The position numbers and the translations under genes were made by a program. DNA of 64,000 bases, taken from Spiroplasma phoeniceum P40. Lineage in GTDB: Bacteria > Bacillota_I > Bacilli_A > Mycoplasmatales > Mycoplasmataceae. The stretch covers positions 372,001-436,000 of the forward strand of contig NZ_CP031088.1 of NCBI RefSeq assembly GCF_003339775.1, given 5' to 3'. The notes under the pieces were generated by a model. That model searched no databases. It worked only from the letters and a program-made list of their open reading frames with translations, and was not told the origin of the DNA. Positions 8,741 through 18,668 of this stretch are shown in pieces (the first letter of the stretch is position 1; the number at the start of each line of letters is the position of its first letter).

Positions 8741-9152
8741 ATTTACCTCCTAAATTTATTGTTCTATATTTTGTATTTTGTAAATATACAACTATTTTTA
8801 TTTGTTTGACGCCAGAACATATGCCTCTCTTCATCCGCACCATTTTCTTTCAGGTCAAAGCGTTCAGTTTGTAAATTAAATCTACTCGCACCTTGAAGAA
8901 CCTAATGCTGGCTTTGTGGTTTTTAACCCTTGCCACTTCTAAGAAGTAAATCTTTCGCAGATTTAATTGTAAAGTCACTATCTCTATTTTTATTGTTGTT
9001 TGATATTAACCTTGGACTTATCACGACTATCGCAAGTTATTGCGTCTATTATTTCCGGACTGATTACCGCTGGGTTAGACCGCCTATGTGGAAAAAAAAA
9101 CTTAGTTATTTTAAATAACTGTCCCACTCTGCTATTAAGTTGTTTTTCAAAT
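8741..9152. other. GC-richer non-coding block with hairpins, possible phage intergenic region
   Basis: About 400 bases differ sharply in composition from their surroundings, with many C and G on both strands. They contain compact perfect hairpins: AAATCT-TTCGC-AGATTT at 8948-8964 and CGCAA-GTTA-TTGCG at 9031-9044. A 62-codon open frame at 8930-9118 lacks a start codon with a ribosome site and uses codons rare in this genome, so I do not call it a gene. Single-stranded filamentous phages keep hairpin-rich intergenic origins, and a plectrovirus origin remnant is one reading. Another is an RNA of unknown type. Confidence 0.35.
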
Positions 9153-9184
9153 AAAAAACAACTCTAACAAGAGTTGCTTTTTTA
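9153..9184. terminator. bidirectional hairpin terminator
   Basis: CAACTC-TAACAA-GAGTTG is flanked by A6 on the left and T6 on the right. It closes the non-coding block on the plus strand and could also stop minus-strand transcription running out of deoA. Confidence 0.7.
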
Positions 9185-9216
9185 CGGGTTCATCGTACAG
9201 GATGCCATATTAAAAC

Positions 9217-9248
9217 AAAAAAGTGATTAACTTAAAGCATCACTTTTA
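9217..9248. terminator. terminator at the end of the thyA-folA-plsC-deoA operon
   Basis: AAAAGTGAT pairs with ATCACTTTT around a short loop. On the minus strand the T run falls just after the deoA stop codon, which is built into the stem. Confidence 0.7.
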
Positions 9249-10556
9249 TTGAATTATCTCATAAACTAATTCTTCTTGTGGTGGTTTTGTTGAAACAATT
9301 CGAAAAGTTCGTTGTGCTCAATCATAAACTGGGGCAGTAACATAACGGTTAGTATATAAAGTCATTACAACATCATTTTTTGCAACTTTTTCACCAGTTT
9401 TTTTGTTTAAATAAATACCAGCATGATAATCAATTGTTTCATCTTTTGTATTACGGCCAGCTCCTAAACGAACAGCTAATAATCCTAACTTATTAGTATC
9501 AATAATTTCCATAAATCCCGATTGGGTTGCTTTAATTTCAACTATATTTTTTACTTTTAATACTTCTTTTAAAGTTAAATCATTATCAATAAAACTTAAA
9601 TCTCCACCTTGCTCGTTCACAAAAGCACGGAAGTAATTTAACGGTTCTTCTGTTTGTAATTTTTTTTCACAAGCTTTAACTGCCATTGCTAAATCTTTAA
9701 AAAGCCCTGCTTGGCATAAACTTAAAGCTGCTGCTTCACATACAATGTAAGTCAAATCATCAGGCCCTTTTCCTCGTAATGTTTGTAATGCTTCATAAAT
9801 TTCAATTGCATTACCGATAGTACGGCCTAATGGTTCTGTCATATTAGTAATTTCAGCAGCAATCTTCTTATTAAATTTAATTCCAAGTTCAACCATAATT
9901 TGTGCTAATTTCCGTGCATCAGATATTGTTTTCATAAAAGCACCACTACCACATTTAACATCTAACACAATTCCATCACTACCAGTCGCAATTTTTTTAC
10001 ACATAATACTTGCTGCCACTAATGGTAATGAATCAACTGTTGCCGTCACATCCCGTAAGGCATAAATCTTTTTATCAGCAGGAACAAGATTATCAGATTG
10101 AGCCATAATTGATAAATTTGTTTTATTAATAAAATCCTTAAATTCATTAAAAGAAAGTTCAACTTTAAAACCGGGAATACTTTCCAACTTATCAATTGTT
10201 CCTCCTGTTTGGCCTAATCCCCGCCCTGACATTTTTGCCACTTTTAAACCAAATGCAGCAACTAAAGGCGCATAAATTAAACTAACCTTATCACCAACTC
10301 CACCAGAAGAATGCTTATCAACTTTAAAACCAGGAATTGTAGTTAAATCATATACTTCTCCTGAATTAATCATTGCTTCAGTTAAAAACGAAATTTCTGT
10401 AACTGACATTGATTGAAAATAAATTGCCATTAAAAAAGCTGACATTTGATAATCTGGAATAATCCCTGATGTATATCCTTTGACAATAAAGCTAATTTCT
10501 TCTCATGATAACTCTTGTCCATTTTTCTTTTTATCAATTAATTCTAAAATATTCAC
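9246..10556 (-). CDS. deoA: pyrimidine-nucleoside phosphorylase
   Basis: A 436-residue protein that splits thymidine/uridine with phosphate into base and (deoxy)ribose-1-phosphate in nucleoside salvage. The family signature SGRGLGQTGGTIDKLESIPG is present near residues 115-134, preceded by VDKHSSGGVGDKVSL for phosphate binding. The start is a GTG at 10556 (VNILELIDKKKNG) after AGAAGGT. An internal ATG would drop the conserved first 37 residues, which contain a TGA-coded Trp. It is the last gene of an operon with thyA, folA and plsC, 19 bases after plsC. Confidence 0.93.
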
Positions 10557-10575
10557 TATTCGATACCTTCTTTTT

Positions 10576-11367
10576 TTAAGTCGTTTTTTTCTTTAATGAA
10601 GTTTTATATTCTTCATAAGTTTTTTTATGATTAACATCTTGATATTGATCAATTCCTTTTTGAATAATTTGTTTAACATTATTTGCAATTAATTCAGTTG
10701 ATTTGGTCATAAACGTATCTGGCTTAATTGGCTTATGAAACACAACATGAACATACTTTTTCCCTCTTTTTTTAAATTCTTTATTAAAAATTGGATAAGA
10801 GTTAACAATTGAAACAGGAATAATTGGAACATGTGCTTTTTGGGCAATTTTAAAACTTCCAGCATGAAATTCTCCCATTTCTTGCCTGCGACTTCGTGTT
10901 CCTTCCGGAAAAACAACCATTGTTCGTGGTACACGAATTAAATCATTTGCCTCTTTAATAACTTCTAAGGTCTGACGAGGGTTTTCCCGATCTAAAAATA
11001 AAATGTCAATTAATGTTAAGAAATTTCGATATGTTCGATTATCTTGTAATTCTTTTTTAGCAATAAATGCACAAGGTGCGGTTTTATTAAAATCATTTAG
11101 AGCAAATAATAATGCCGGATCCACATTCGATTGATGATTTGCAATCATTAAACAACCCTTATCAATTCAATTATCACGATAATGAACAATTATTTTAACA
11201 TCGTGCACTCATAACATATAGCGTGTTCGTTTTTGTAATCAATGATAACGATATTCTTCTGAAACAATATTTGGATCTCGTTTAATTTTTTTACTAATAC
11301 TTCTTGCCTTAGTAATTGTTCGTAAAAATCGTGGTCATGTCAGAAGAATTTTTCAAATATTTAACAT
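10576..11367 (-). CDS. plsC: 1-acylglycerol-3-phosphate acyltransferase (PlsC family)
   Basis: A 263-residue membrane-associated acyltransferase that adds the second fatty acid to make phosphatidic acid. The catalytic HX4D motif is NHQSNVD (His at about residue 78, Asp 83), and the glycerol-phosphate site is FPEGTRSRR near residue 154. The N-terminal helix (MLNIWKILLTWPRFLR) and residues 40-70 contain TGA-coded Trp, so a standard-code reading starts too late. The start ATG follows the folA stop by one base, implying coupling. The C-terminus is lysine-rich. Confidence 0.88.
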
Positions 11368-11368
11368 T

Positions 11369-11851
11369 TTAACTTTGTTCCTTTCTTTTATAATATTTTA
11401 TTACAAATTGCTGATATTCGTTTGATTTAATTAAAGTAAATTGGTTTAAATCAAACGAAGGAAAATAAGTATCACCTTGATATTTTCCCTTAATATAACT
11501 AATGATTAATTCATAAGCATATGGTAATGTTGCCTCATAAATTTTTTTTCCCCCACAAATATAAATATCTTCGTTTGAATTTTGATGATAAAAATTAATA
11601 ATTGCTGTTAAATCAGTTACTACTTCCACATCCGGATGATTAATTTGATAATCAAGTTGTCTTGTTAAAACTAATGTTTTTCGTTTCGATAATGGTCGTC
11701 CAATTCCTTCATAAGTTAATCGACCAAATAAAATTGTTTGCCCTAATGTTGTTTCTTTAAAATGCTGTAATTCTTCTCTTAAATGTCATGGTAATTGGTT
11801 ATTTTTACCAATTAAATTATTTTCATCCATTGCTCATAATAACTTAATCAT
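11369..11851 (-). CDS. folA: dihydrofolate reductase
   Basis: A 160-residue protein, the usual DHFR length. It begins IKLLWAMDENNLIGKNNQLPWHL, with the conserved WAMD..N.IG and LPW motifs. It later has GRLTYEGIGRPL and the NADPH-binding IYICGGKKIYE. It regenerates tetrahydrofolate from the dihydrofolate that ThyA makes. Its ATG overlaps the thyA stop by one base, and the two are functionally paired. Confidence 0.92.
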
Positions 11852-12723
11852 TATACTGCGACAGTTCCTTTAATTAATGGGGCTGAGTCATAATTTTCCA
11901 ACATAATATCTTCAAATTTAAAATTAAATAACGAAGTAATGGTTTGATTTAACTTCAAAGTTGGTAATTTTCGCGGAGAACGTGTTAATTGTTCTTTAAT
12001 TTGATTAAAATGATTTTTATAAATATGACAATCTCCTAAAGTATGGACAAAATCGCCAACATCTAAACCAACAACTTGGGCAATTAAATGGGTTAATAAA
12101 GCATAACTTGCTATATTAAAAGGGACTCCTAAAAAAACATCCGCACTACGTTGATATAATTGACAACTTAATTTATTATCTTTTGAAACATAAAACTGAA
12201 TTAAAGTATGACATGGTGGTAAAGCCATTTCATCAACTTCTGCTGGATTTCAGGCACTAATAATATGACGACGTGAATATGGATTCTTTTTTAAATTTTC
12301 TAATAATTTTGCTAACTGATCAATTCCGTTAAAGTTTCGTCATTGTTTCCCATATACTGGTCCTAAATCACCAAATTCAGCAGCAAAATTTGCATCAGTT
12401 TTAATTTTTTCAACAAATTCAGCTAATGTTTCATTATTATATTTTGCTGATGCTTTATATTTTTCATATGGTCATTCATTTCAAATTCGAACATCATGAT
12501 CTACTAAATATTTAATATTAGTATCGCCTTTAATAAATCATAATAATTCATAAACTACTGACTTAAAATGAACTTTTTTTGTTGTTAAAAGTGGAAAGCC
12601 TTTGCTTAAATTAAAACGCATTTGATAACCAAAAAAAGAAATTGTTCCCGTATTTGTTCGATCATCTTTTTCTTGCCCGTGTTCTAAAATAAAACGAGCC
12701 ATATTAAGATATTGTTCCATCAT
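11851..12723 (-). CDS. thyA: thymidylate synthase
   Basis: A 290-residue ThyA that makes dTMP from dUMP with methylene-THF. The nucleophile is Cys at about residue 171 in [12 protein letters not shown], followed by [20 protein letters not shown] and the dUMP-binding [12 protein letters not shown]. The N-terminus has [20 protein letters not shown]. Several Trp are TGA. ATG ATG at 12723/12720 follows AGGGTG. It is the first gene of the thyA-folA-plsC-deoA operon. Confidence 0.95.
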
Positions 12724-12791
12724 TTTCACCCTATTTTCTATTCTCATATACTTAAATCTTACCTTATTTAAAAATAAAATCATCTGAAAAA

Positions 12792-12822
12792 ATAAAAAAA
12801 TCTTAACAAGATTATTTTTTTT
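12792..12822. terminator. hairpin terminator
   Basis: AATCTT-AAC-AAGATT is flanked by A and T runs on both sides, between thyA and the phage remnant. Confidence 0.6.
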
Positions 12823-12859
12823 ATGTTATCATATTGCTAATTAAAAGAGTTGAGCAGTA

Positions 12860-13223
12860 ATGAATAAATTTTTAAAAAAATAATTAAAAAAAAAAAAAAA
12901 ATTAAATTTTCATTAAGTTTATTTATTCCTGGCACATTTAATACTCTACGAAGCAAATATGAAAATGAAGCCGAATTTAATTATGCATATATTTTAAGCA
13001 ATTCAATTCATCAACAAAATGTTATTGATAAAACTAAAATTATATTAGAAGAAAAAGATAATAATTGTCAATATGATAAACAAATTATTAAAAAATTAAT
13101 CGTTTTAAAAAAACTAATAAAAATAATATTTTAGTAATTTTAGTTTTTGTTGTTTGGTTTTTTAAAATCAAAAATAATACATTACCACCACAAGATTTTA
13201 AAAAGACAATACAAGCAAAATAA
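12860..13223 (+). pseudogene. unknown protein with C-terminal membrane segment, frameshifted
   Basis: An ATG (MNKFLKK) is followed by a TAA and a long A tract at 12885-12900. After a shift the frame reads LSLFIPGTFNTLRSKYENEA and YAYILSNSIHQQNVIDKTK. A second shift near 13110 leads to NILVILVFVVWFFKIKNN, a clear membrane helix, and a stop. I do not recognise the family. It lies back to back with the terminase remnant and may share its phage origin. Confidence 0.4.
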
Positions 13224-13339
13224 ATTAACGACCTAAAATAATAAAATAATTTTTTCAAGTAAAAAACCTTTCAAATTTTGTGGAAACCATATACATTTAA
13301 GACCAGTTATATCGTTAGATTAAGTATACCGCTTTTTTA

Positions 13340-15022
13340 TTAATTTTCAAATAAATTAAATCTAAAAAATGACAAAGTACATTCAAATGCATTAATAGCA
13401 TCCAATTTATTTCAGCCAGGACGTTCGTCTCTAATATTCGTTTTTTCGTAATTAAGACATTTATATAATTCATCATATAGGTAACCATATTTTTTGTAAC
13501 TATATCTTCACCATTAATATTTTTAGTAACAGTTAAATTTTTTTAAAATATATTCTTCCAGAAGATAACAAGCGTTTTATCGTAAAATGTCGATCAACTA
13601 TTTTTCATCCTTTTTCACCCGTAACCAAAATCCGACTAATACTATTTTCAAGACTTTTTTCATCTCAATTATGATTAATAATTAATTTTTTTCGAACAAA
13701 ATCGCCTACTGTTCGTGCATGATGCCCAATTCTATATTTTAAATCTTCTTTTAATTTATGGTATTTTAAAGATCAATCATTAAATTTATTTGCCATACCA
13801 GAAACCTTTTTAGTCATATCTTTAAATTCAGTAGTTGAAATTGATTGTTCTTCTAAAATATAAATTTCAGTTGGAACATCATTTTTGTTTATTTCTACCC
13901 CAACTAAAATTTGTACAGCATCGTCTTTTCCTTGAATACTATCTGCATAATCAGACCCAACAGCTATAAAACTAAATCAATATTTATTAATATCTTTTCA
14001 TCAAAATTCAGTTGGATCAAAAAAATTTGCTCCTTATATTAGTTCTTTTCTATTAGTTCTTTTCGATAACTATATTTTTCCAAAGCAAATTGACGTTCTT
14101 TTCCTAAAAATAAAGAATCGTATGTTTGTGGATTATTTTCCTTTAATCAGTTACCTAAATCAAACGTACGTTTATTTAAGTTTTTATCATTAACTTTTGT
14201 AGTACCTCGAATAACGGTTATACCTATTCCATTCATATAATTTGGATCATTATAACAAGAAAAATAATTGTCTTCTAATTCTTTTTTAATTTCTTCAGTA
14301 AGCGGAAAAAATCGATTGTACAAATGTTTGATAAATTATATGATCAGCATCATGATTATTAAATCCAAATAATACCATTTGTTCTTTTCTTAAATTTAAT
14401 TCAATTTCATCATCTTTATAACAAAGCTCTGGAATAATTTCTTTTGATGTTTTAATATTTTGCCCCCGGGAAATTTGAATTATCATATTAAATAAACGAT
14501 ACATATATTCTTCAATATCTAAGATAACTGTATCTAAAGGTATGACTTCATCAAGTTTAAAAAACCATACTCCCCTACTGGCGCTTCTTGCCCTTCTCAT
14601 GTAGAACTATTATCAAATCCAACAATTTTAATAATTCTACCATTGGGTCATTTGTATTCAAATCGATTGTCGTTATTGGTTACCTTAATTATTTTTTCTT
14701 TGATAGCTTCTTTAATTGTGACTCCAAACTTTTCTAAGTCATTAATAACCCTGGTTATTTTTTTATCAAAGTTGTCGCGTGCTGAATTATATTGGTACCG
14801 TGCTAAGATGGAATTCCAATCTGTAAAATTGCAAGGAAAGAATAATGCTAATAAACAAAATAAATATGATTTTCCAAATCCTTTAGCTCCAGTTAAAATT
14901 TTAAATACTGCGGTTCAAGAAAATGGTTTACAAAATTTTTTAATAAAAACTTTTGCTAAAATATCAATATTAAAATTACAATTATTTTCTGATCAATTCA
15001 AATCTATAGAATACTCAATTAT
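13340..15022 (-). pseudogene. phage terminase large subunit, decayed
   Basis: Pieces in several frames assemble into a TerL-like packaging ATPase. Near the N-terminus is a Walker A loop, ILTGAKGFGKSYLF. It is followed by DNRFEYKWPNGRIIKIVGFD, the Walker B-like VWFFKLDEVIP, then LYNRFFPLTEEIKKELED. The nuclease half has FIAVGSDYADSIQGKDDAVQ and ERPGWNKLDAINAFECTL near the end. Shifts fall near 14570, 14320, 14040 and 13550. A GGAGG site precedes the N-terminus, but the in-frame codons there are ATA and ATT rather than ATG. Terminases belong to tailed phages, not to the filamentous plectroviruses seen elsewhere here. Confidence 0.65.
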
Positions 15023-15215
15023 AATTCCTCCTGTCAGTAATTGATGCACTATTTTTTACTATTTGTCAAGAAAATTCGGGCGAGCAAACCAAACGAAAAA
15101 AACACCTTGCGGCGCATTCTAAAATAATGGAGACATCTACAATTATGGTAGTAAGAAAAAAGTTTATTTTTTATAAAAAATATAAATAAATTAATTAAAT
15201 ACAAATTAAAGTAAC

Positions 15216-15238
15216 CGCTTATTAGAGCGATTTTTTTA
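15216..15238 (+). terminator. hairpin terminator
   Basis: CGCT-TATTAG-AGCG is followed by a run of seven T. It sits at the left border of the inverted-repeat element. Confidence 0.5.
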
Positions 15239-15240
15239 TT

Positions 15241-15404
15241 TGCATTATTATTCATCAGATAGTACCTTTATTAAAAATGATATTATTAGTTGTTAAAACG
15301 AAAAAATATAATAAATCACAGAAAGGGAATTATAAATATTAACTAATTTTTGGGGAAAATAGGTTAATTTTTAATTTTAAAGGTACTATCTGATGAATAA
15401 TGCA
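15241..15404. repeat. 164-bp element with 27-bp terminal inverted repeats
   Basis: The left arm begins TGCATTATTATTCATCAGAT and runs on to AGTACCTTTA. The right arm, read on the other strand, begins TGCATTATTCATCAGATAGT and runs on to ACCTTTA. They differ only by a three-base ATT insertion in the left arm. The core of about 100 bp is AT-rich and has an AGAAAGGG site but no real ORF. The shape is that of a MITE or of a stem-loop from a phage intergenic region. No flanking direct repeat was seen. Confidence 0.6.
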
Positions 15405-15807
15405 ATCTAAAACTTAATATTTTGATGCATAAAGATGGATAACTCATCTATGGCACGAAGCTTTAAAGAAAGTGTGAAAGCGATTGGATTTACTATTCTA
15501 TTTATTTCTTTAATTCTCGGCAAGATTAATCACTTGCGAAATGTCAGAGCGTGTGTTTTTGCTTGTTTCATAAAAAGAGTGTTGTTAAACCAAAAAACAA
15601 TATCGGAAACTAAAAAAGCAAGAGGGAGGAACTCCAAAAGGTTATTTTCTTTGTATAAAGTTGTATAGGGATGGATGAATCGTAATTAATAACTGGGTAA
15701 ACTGTTTTTTTGTTTATTTCCGTGGGGGGTAAACTCTATCAAAATATCCTATCCGCTCCCGCTCACCCCCGAAGTGAAGCGGGCGGCGAAGTAATTAAAT
15801 AACATTT
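15405..15807. other. gene-free region with GC-rich hairpin
   Basis: About 400 bases have higher GC than the surroundings. A 77-codon open frame at 15435-15668 has no ribosome site, matches nothing I know and uses atypical codons. I do not call it. Near 15755-15784 an imperfect GC-rich hairpin (CCCGCTCAC paired with GTGAAGCGGG around CCCCGAA) stands out in this AT-rich genome. It lies just 3' of the membrane-protein gene on the minus strand and may shape the end of its transcript, although no T run follows. Confidence 0.35.
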
Positions 15808-16833
15808 TTAAAACCACGGCTCAAATGGTACATCAAGGCCAAATCAACCATTAATTAAGTCATGAACTGCTTCTATATTAAAATACAACATTACAATTGT
15901 TATAACTGATAAAACTAAAAGTACTATCACAACAATTAAAACTATTGCTCAAACTGGTAATTTTCGCTTGCTTGTTTCTTCATCATATTGAAATGGCATT
16001 TTTGTTGCATCAATTTTACCCAAAACATTGCTATTATTAAAACCATCTGATGGAGAAAAATCAGATGATGAACTAAAGCTTGGTGCTGCATTAAAATCTG
16101 GTGTTGGTCCAAAATTTGAATTTCCTTGGTCAAAATCATTTTGACCAGAAAAATTAGCACTACCAAAGTCATTTGTTTGATTAAAATCATGGTTTGTCCC
16201 AAAAGGATTTCCCTCATTAAACGTATTATCAAAATTATCATCAAAATCGTTATTGATTCCCTGTTGTTGTTTCATCAAATCTGGATTCATAATTGAGTAA
16301 TGACGGCCCGAATCTTGCGAATACTGTCTTTTATTAAAATTAGAATCTTGACCAGCAAATTGTTGTTCTACTTCTGGTCCTGCTATTGGAGGATAAGTTA
16401 ACATTCCGGGATATTGTGACATTTGCGGATAACCCATCATCATTGGAAATTGTGGCATCATTGGATAAGGGAACATTTGCGGATAACCCATCATCGGATT
16501 ATATGCCCCCATTCCCATCGCATTCATTGGATTAGGCATAATAGGCATAACAAATGGTTGATAAATAATTGGTTGATAAATTGGTTTATTATGTTGGGGT
16601 TTAACTTCTGTTCCATTAATTCCCAAAGTTTTTGAAATGTAAGAAGAATTAAAAGGTGGATTAGTTTTTGTTTTAAAATCGTTTGGATTACCAGGAACTC
16701 TAATTGGTTTTGTTAGTGGTGTTACTGGTGCATTTTGGTTTAATAAATTATCATTGCCAAAACTATTGTTATTTTCAAACGAATTAAAATGATTTTCATT
16801 TTCACCACTAAATTTTGGATCATTATTATTCAT
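15808..16833 (-). CDS. low-complexity Met/Asn/Pro-rich tail-anchored membrane protein
   Basis: A 341-residue protein. The start MNNNDPKFSG has a textbook GGAGGGG site six bases upstream. A second ATG 15 bases earlier would overlap that site. Residues about 85-160 are repetitive and rich in Met, Pro, Tyr and Gln (PMMGYPQMFPYPMMPQFPMM). Residues 180-280 are rich in Asn, Asp, Phe, Gly and Ser with NDFDQGNSNFG-like units. Near the C-terminus a single helix (WAIVLIVVIVLLVLSVITIV) starts with a TGA-coded Trp and leaves a short tail, FGLDVPFEPWF. The bulk is probably a disordered cytoplasmic domain. No family is recognised. Confidence 0.65.
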
Positions 16834-16976
16834 GCTATACCCCTCCATATTAATATGCCAACTTTTCTTATAAATAAATTATATCACATATTTAAGTAAA
16901 ATTAAAATAAACTATTGTCATAATTATTAGAAAGGTATATAATTATTTACCATTTTATTTAATTTTAATACCTTGT

Positions 16977-18563
16977 TTATTGTTTTTCACTTTGCAAATA
17001 TTCTTGATCTTTTTCATCAACTTCATTAAAAATATGATAACAATGTTTGTATCAAAATAAATATAAAATAATACCTAAAATGATAGCTGAAATTAAATCA
17101 TTTAACCATAATAATATAAAATAATAAATATTACTTTGGTCTGTGCCATCCGATAATCCATGTGCTAAGAAATATCCACACTTTTTACTTTATTATTATT
17201 TATTGCTCTTGGACCACAATTGTTAATGTCTTTTGTTTTTCCTGCTGATTTAGTTGATGAATATCGGTGAATAGCAGTTTTAATGTTAATGAGTTATCCT
17301 TGTGCTGCTATTTAATTTTTTAGGTGTTTAGTTATTTCAAGGGATGAATAACGCACGAAAAGCAGCATTATGCTCTTCATTTCGTGCTTTTATTGTGTTA
17401 CCAATTTTAATGTTATGTGGAACCACTAATAATTGCTAATCCATATCAACAAGTTTGATACATTCGTAAATATTTTTTTGTTCCATAATTATACCCAATA
17501 ATTTTTTTCATCCATTGTGCAATCCCTAATGCAATTGAAGTAAAAAAAGCAATTCAAGGACTTATTGCACTATTAAATAATTGGAAGTATGCTAAACCAT
17601 ATTGCTGGAGTTGAATAAATTGTCCTGGTAATGATGAAATAATTGTTGATGATAAAATTGAAACTAAAACAGCACCTAAATTATTAATAAAAGATGAAAA
17701 ACCTAATCGAAAAATTTCTTTAATTGTTGTTTTATGTAAATAAAAAAGATCACGCCAATGAAATCGTAAATAAGAATTTTTATTATAATAAATACAAAAT
17801 AATAAAACAATAATAAAAAAAATCAGGAACTAATTGTTCCTAACATTGTACATTCTAACAACATTCGACCATATTTTACAAAAACAATTGAAAATAAGAC
17901 ATTAATCGCAATTGCTACAATTGTAATGTAAATTGCAACATGACTTTTTCCATCTGTTCGTAATAATGTTAGTAATAAATAACTAACAAACATTAAAGTA
18001 CTAGCAAGTAACATTGGAAAAACATAATGCCAAGTTAAATCTTGTACGATTCCTTTTTTACTTAATTGAATTAAAATCATAATATTATCTCATTGTGGAA
18101 AAACTAAACAAAAAACAAAAAAAGCTGCAACAAATGAAAATAAAAAGGTAATTGTCAAAGCATTTCCTGCTAAAGATTGTGTTTGTTGTTTATTACTTTG
18201 CCCAGATTTAATTGCAAATGTAATTGATGTTCCTGTCGCAAATAAAATTGCAAAAGCAAATAATAAGTTATAAATTTGCATTGAAAAATGGGCTGACAAA
18301 TTAACAAAAATTTTTGCTGATTCATATGTTCATAATTTACCATTATTAATTGTAATATGTTCTTTATATCAATCCAAATATGGCTGATGATGAAAAACAT
18401 TTGGTGATACAAATGTTAAAGCAATAAATTTATCGAAGATTGGATATAATGCTGTCATTGCCATCACAAAGACAGTTGGTAAATAAAAAATAAAAATTGT
18501 TTTTCATAAATTGTCATAACGTAACTTAATCTCGTTTTTTGAAAAAACGGTTTTCTTTATTAT
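16977..18563 (-). pseudogene. MATE-family efflux pump with an internal inverted segment
   Basis: The minus strand encodes a MATE (Na+/H+ drug antiporter) protein that aligns with the intact paralogue at 33309-34904. The N-terminal two thirds run from NLWKTIFIFYLPTVFVMAMT to IGYNYGTKKYLRMYQ and WYGLAIIS. The C-terminus is YFLAHGLSDGTDQSNIYYF to YLQSEKQ. The missing middle lies between them on the plus strand at about 17180-17420: LFTLLLFIALGPQLLMSFVF, ADLVDEYRWIAVLM and LFQGMNNARKAALCSSFRAF. Short GTGG/CCAC repeats border the flip. One further shift lies inside the flipped part. The start lacks ATG: AAAGGGGG is followed by ATA ATA. Confidence 0.75.
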
Positions 18564-18668
18564 CTTCGTCCCCCTTTACAATACTATTTATCTATTATTT
18601 TATGATATTTTTAATTAAATTGCCAGATTCAAAGGGGACATATTTTAGTTAAAGGGGATTTATTTATT

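Noticed and set aside
8930-9118. 62-codon plus-strand frame with a hydrophobic middle, possible phage coat protein
   Set aside because: It has no ATG and no ribosome site, and it uses codons rare in this genome. The local composition explains the open frame.
14643-15044. 133-codon plus-strand frame
   Set aside because: It is the complement of the terminase remnant, whose Walker A and neighbouring motifs are on the minus strand.
15435-15668. 77-codon plus-strand frame beginning MDNSSMARS
   Set aside because: No Shine-Dalgarno sequence, atypical codons and no recognisable similarity; treated as non-coding.
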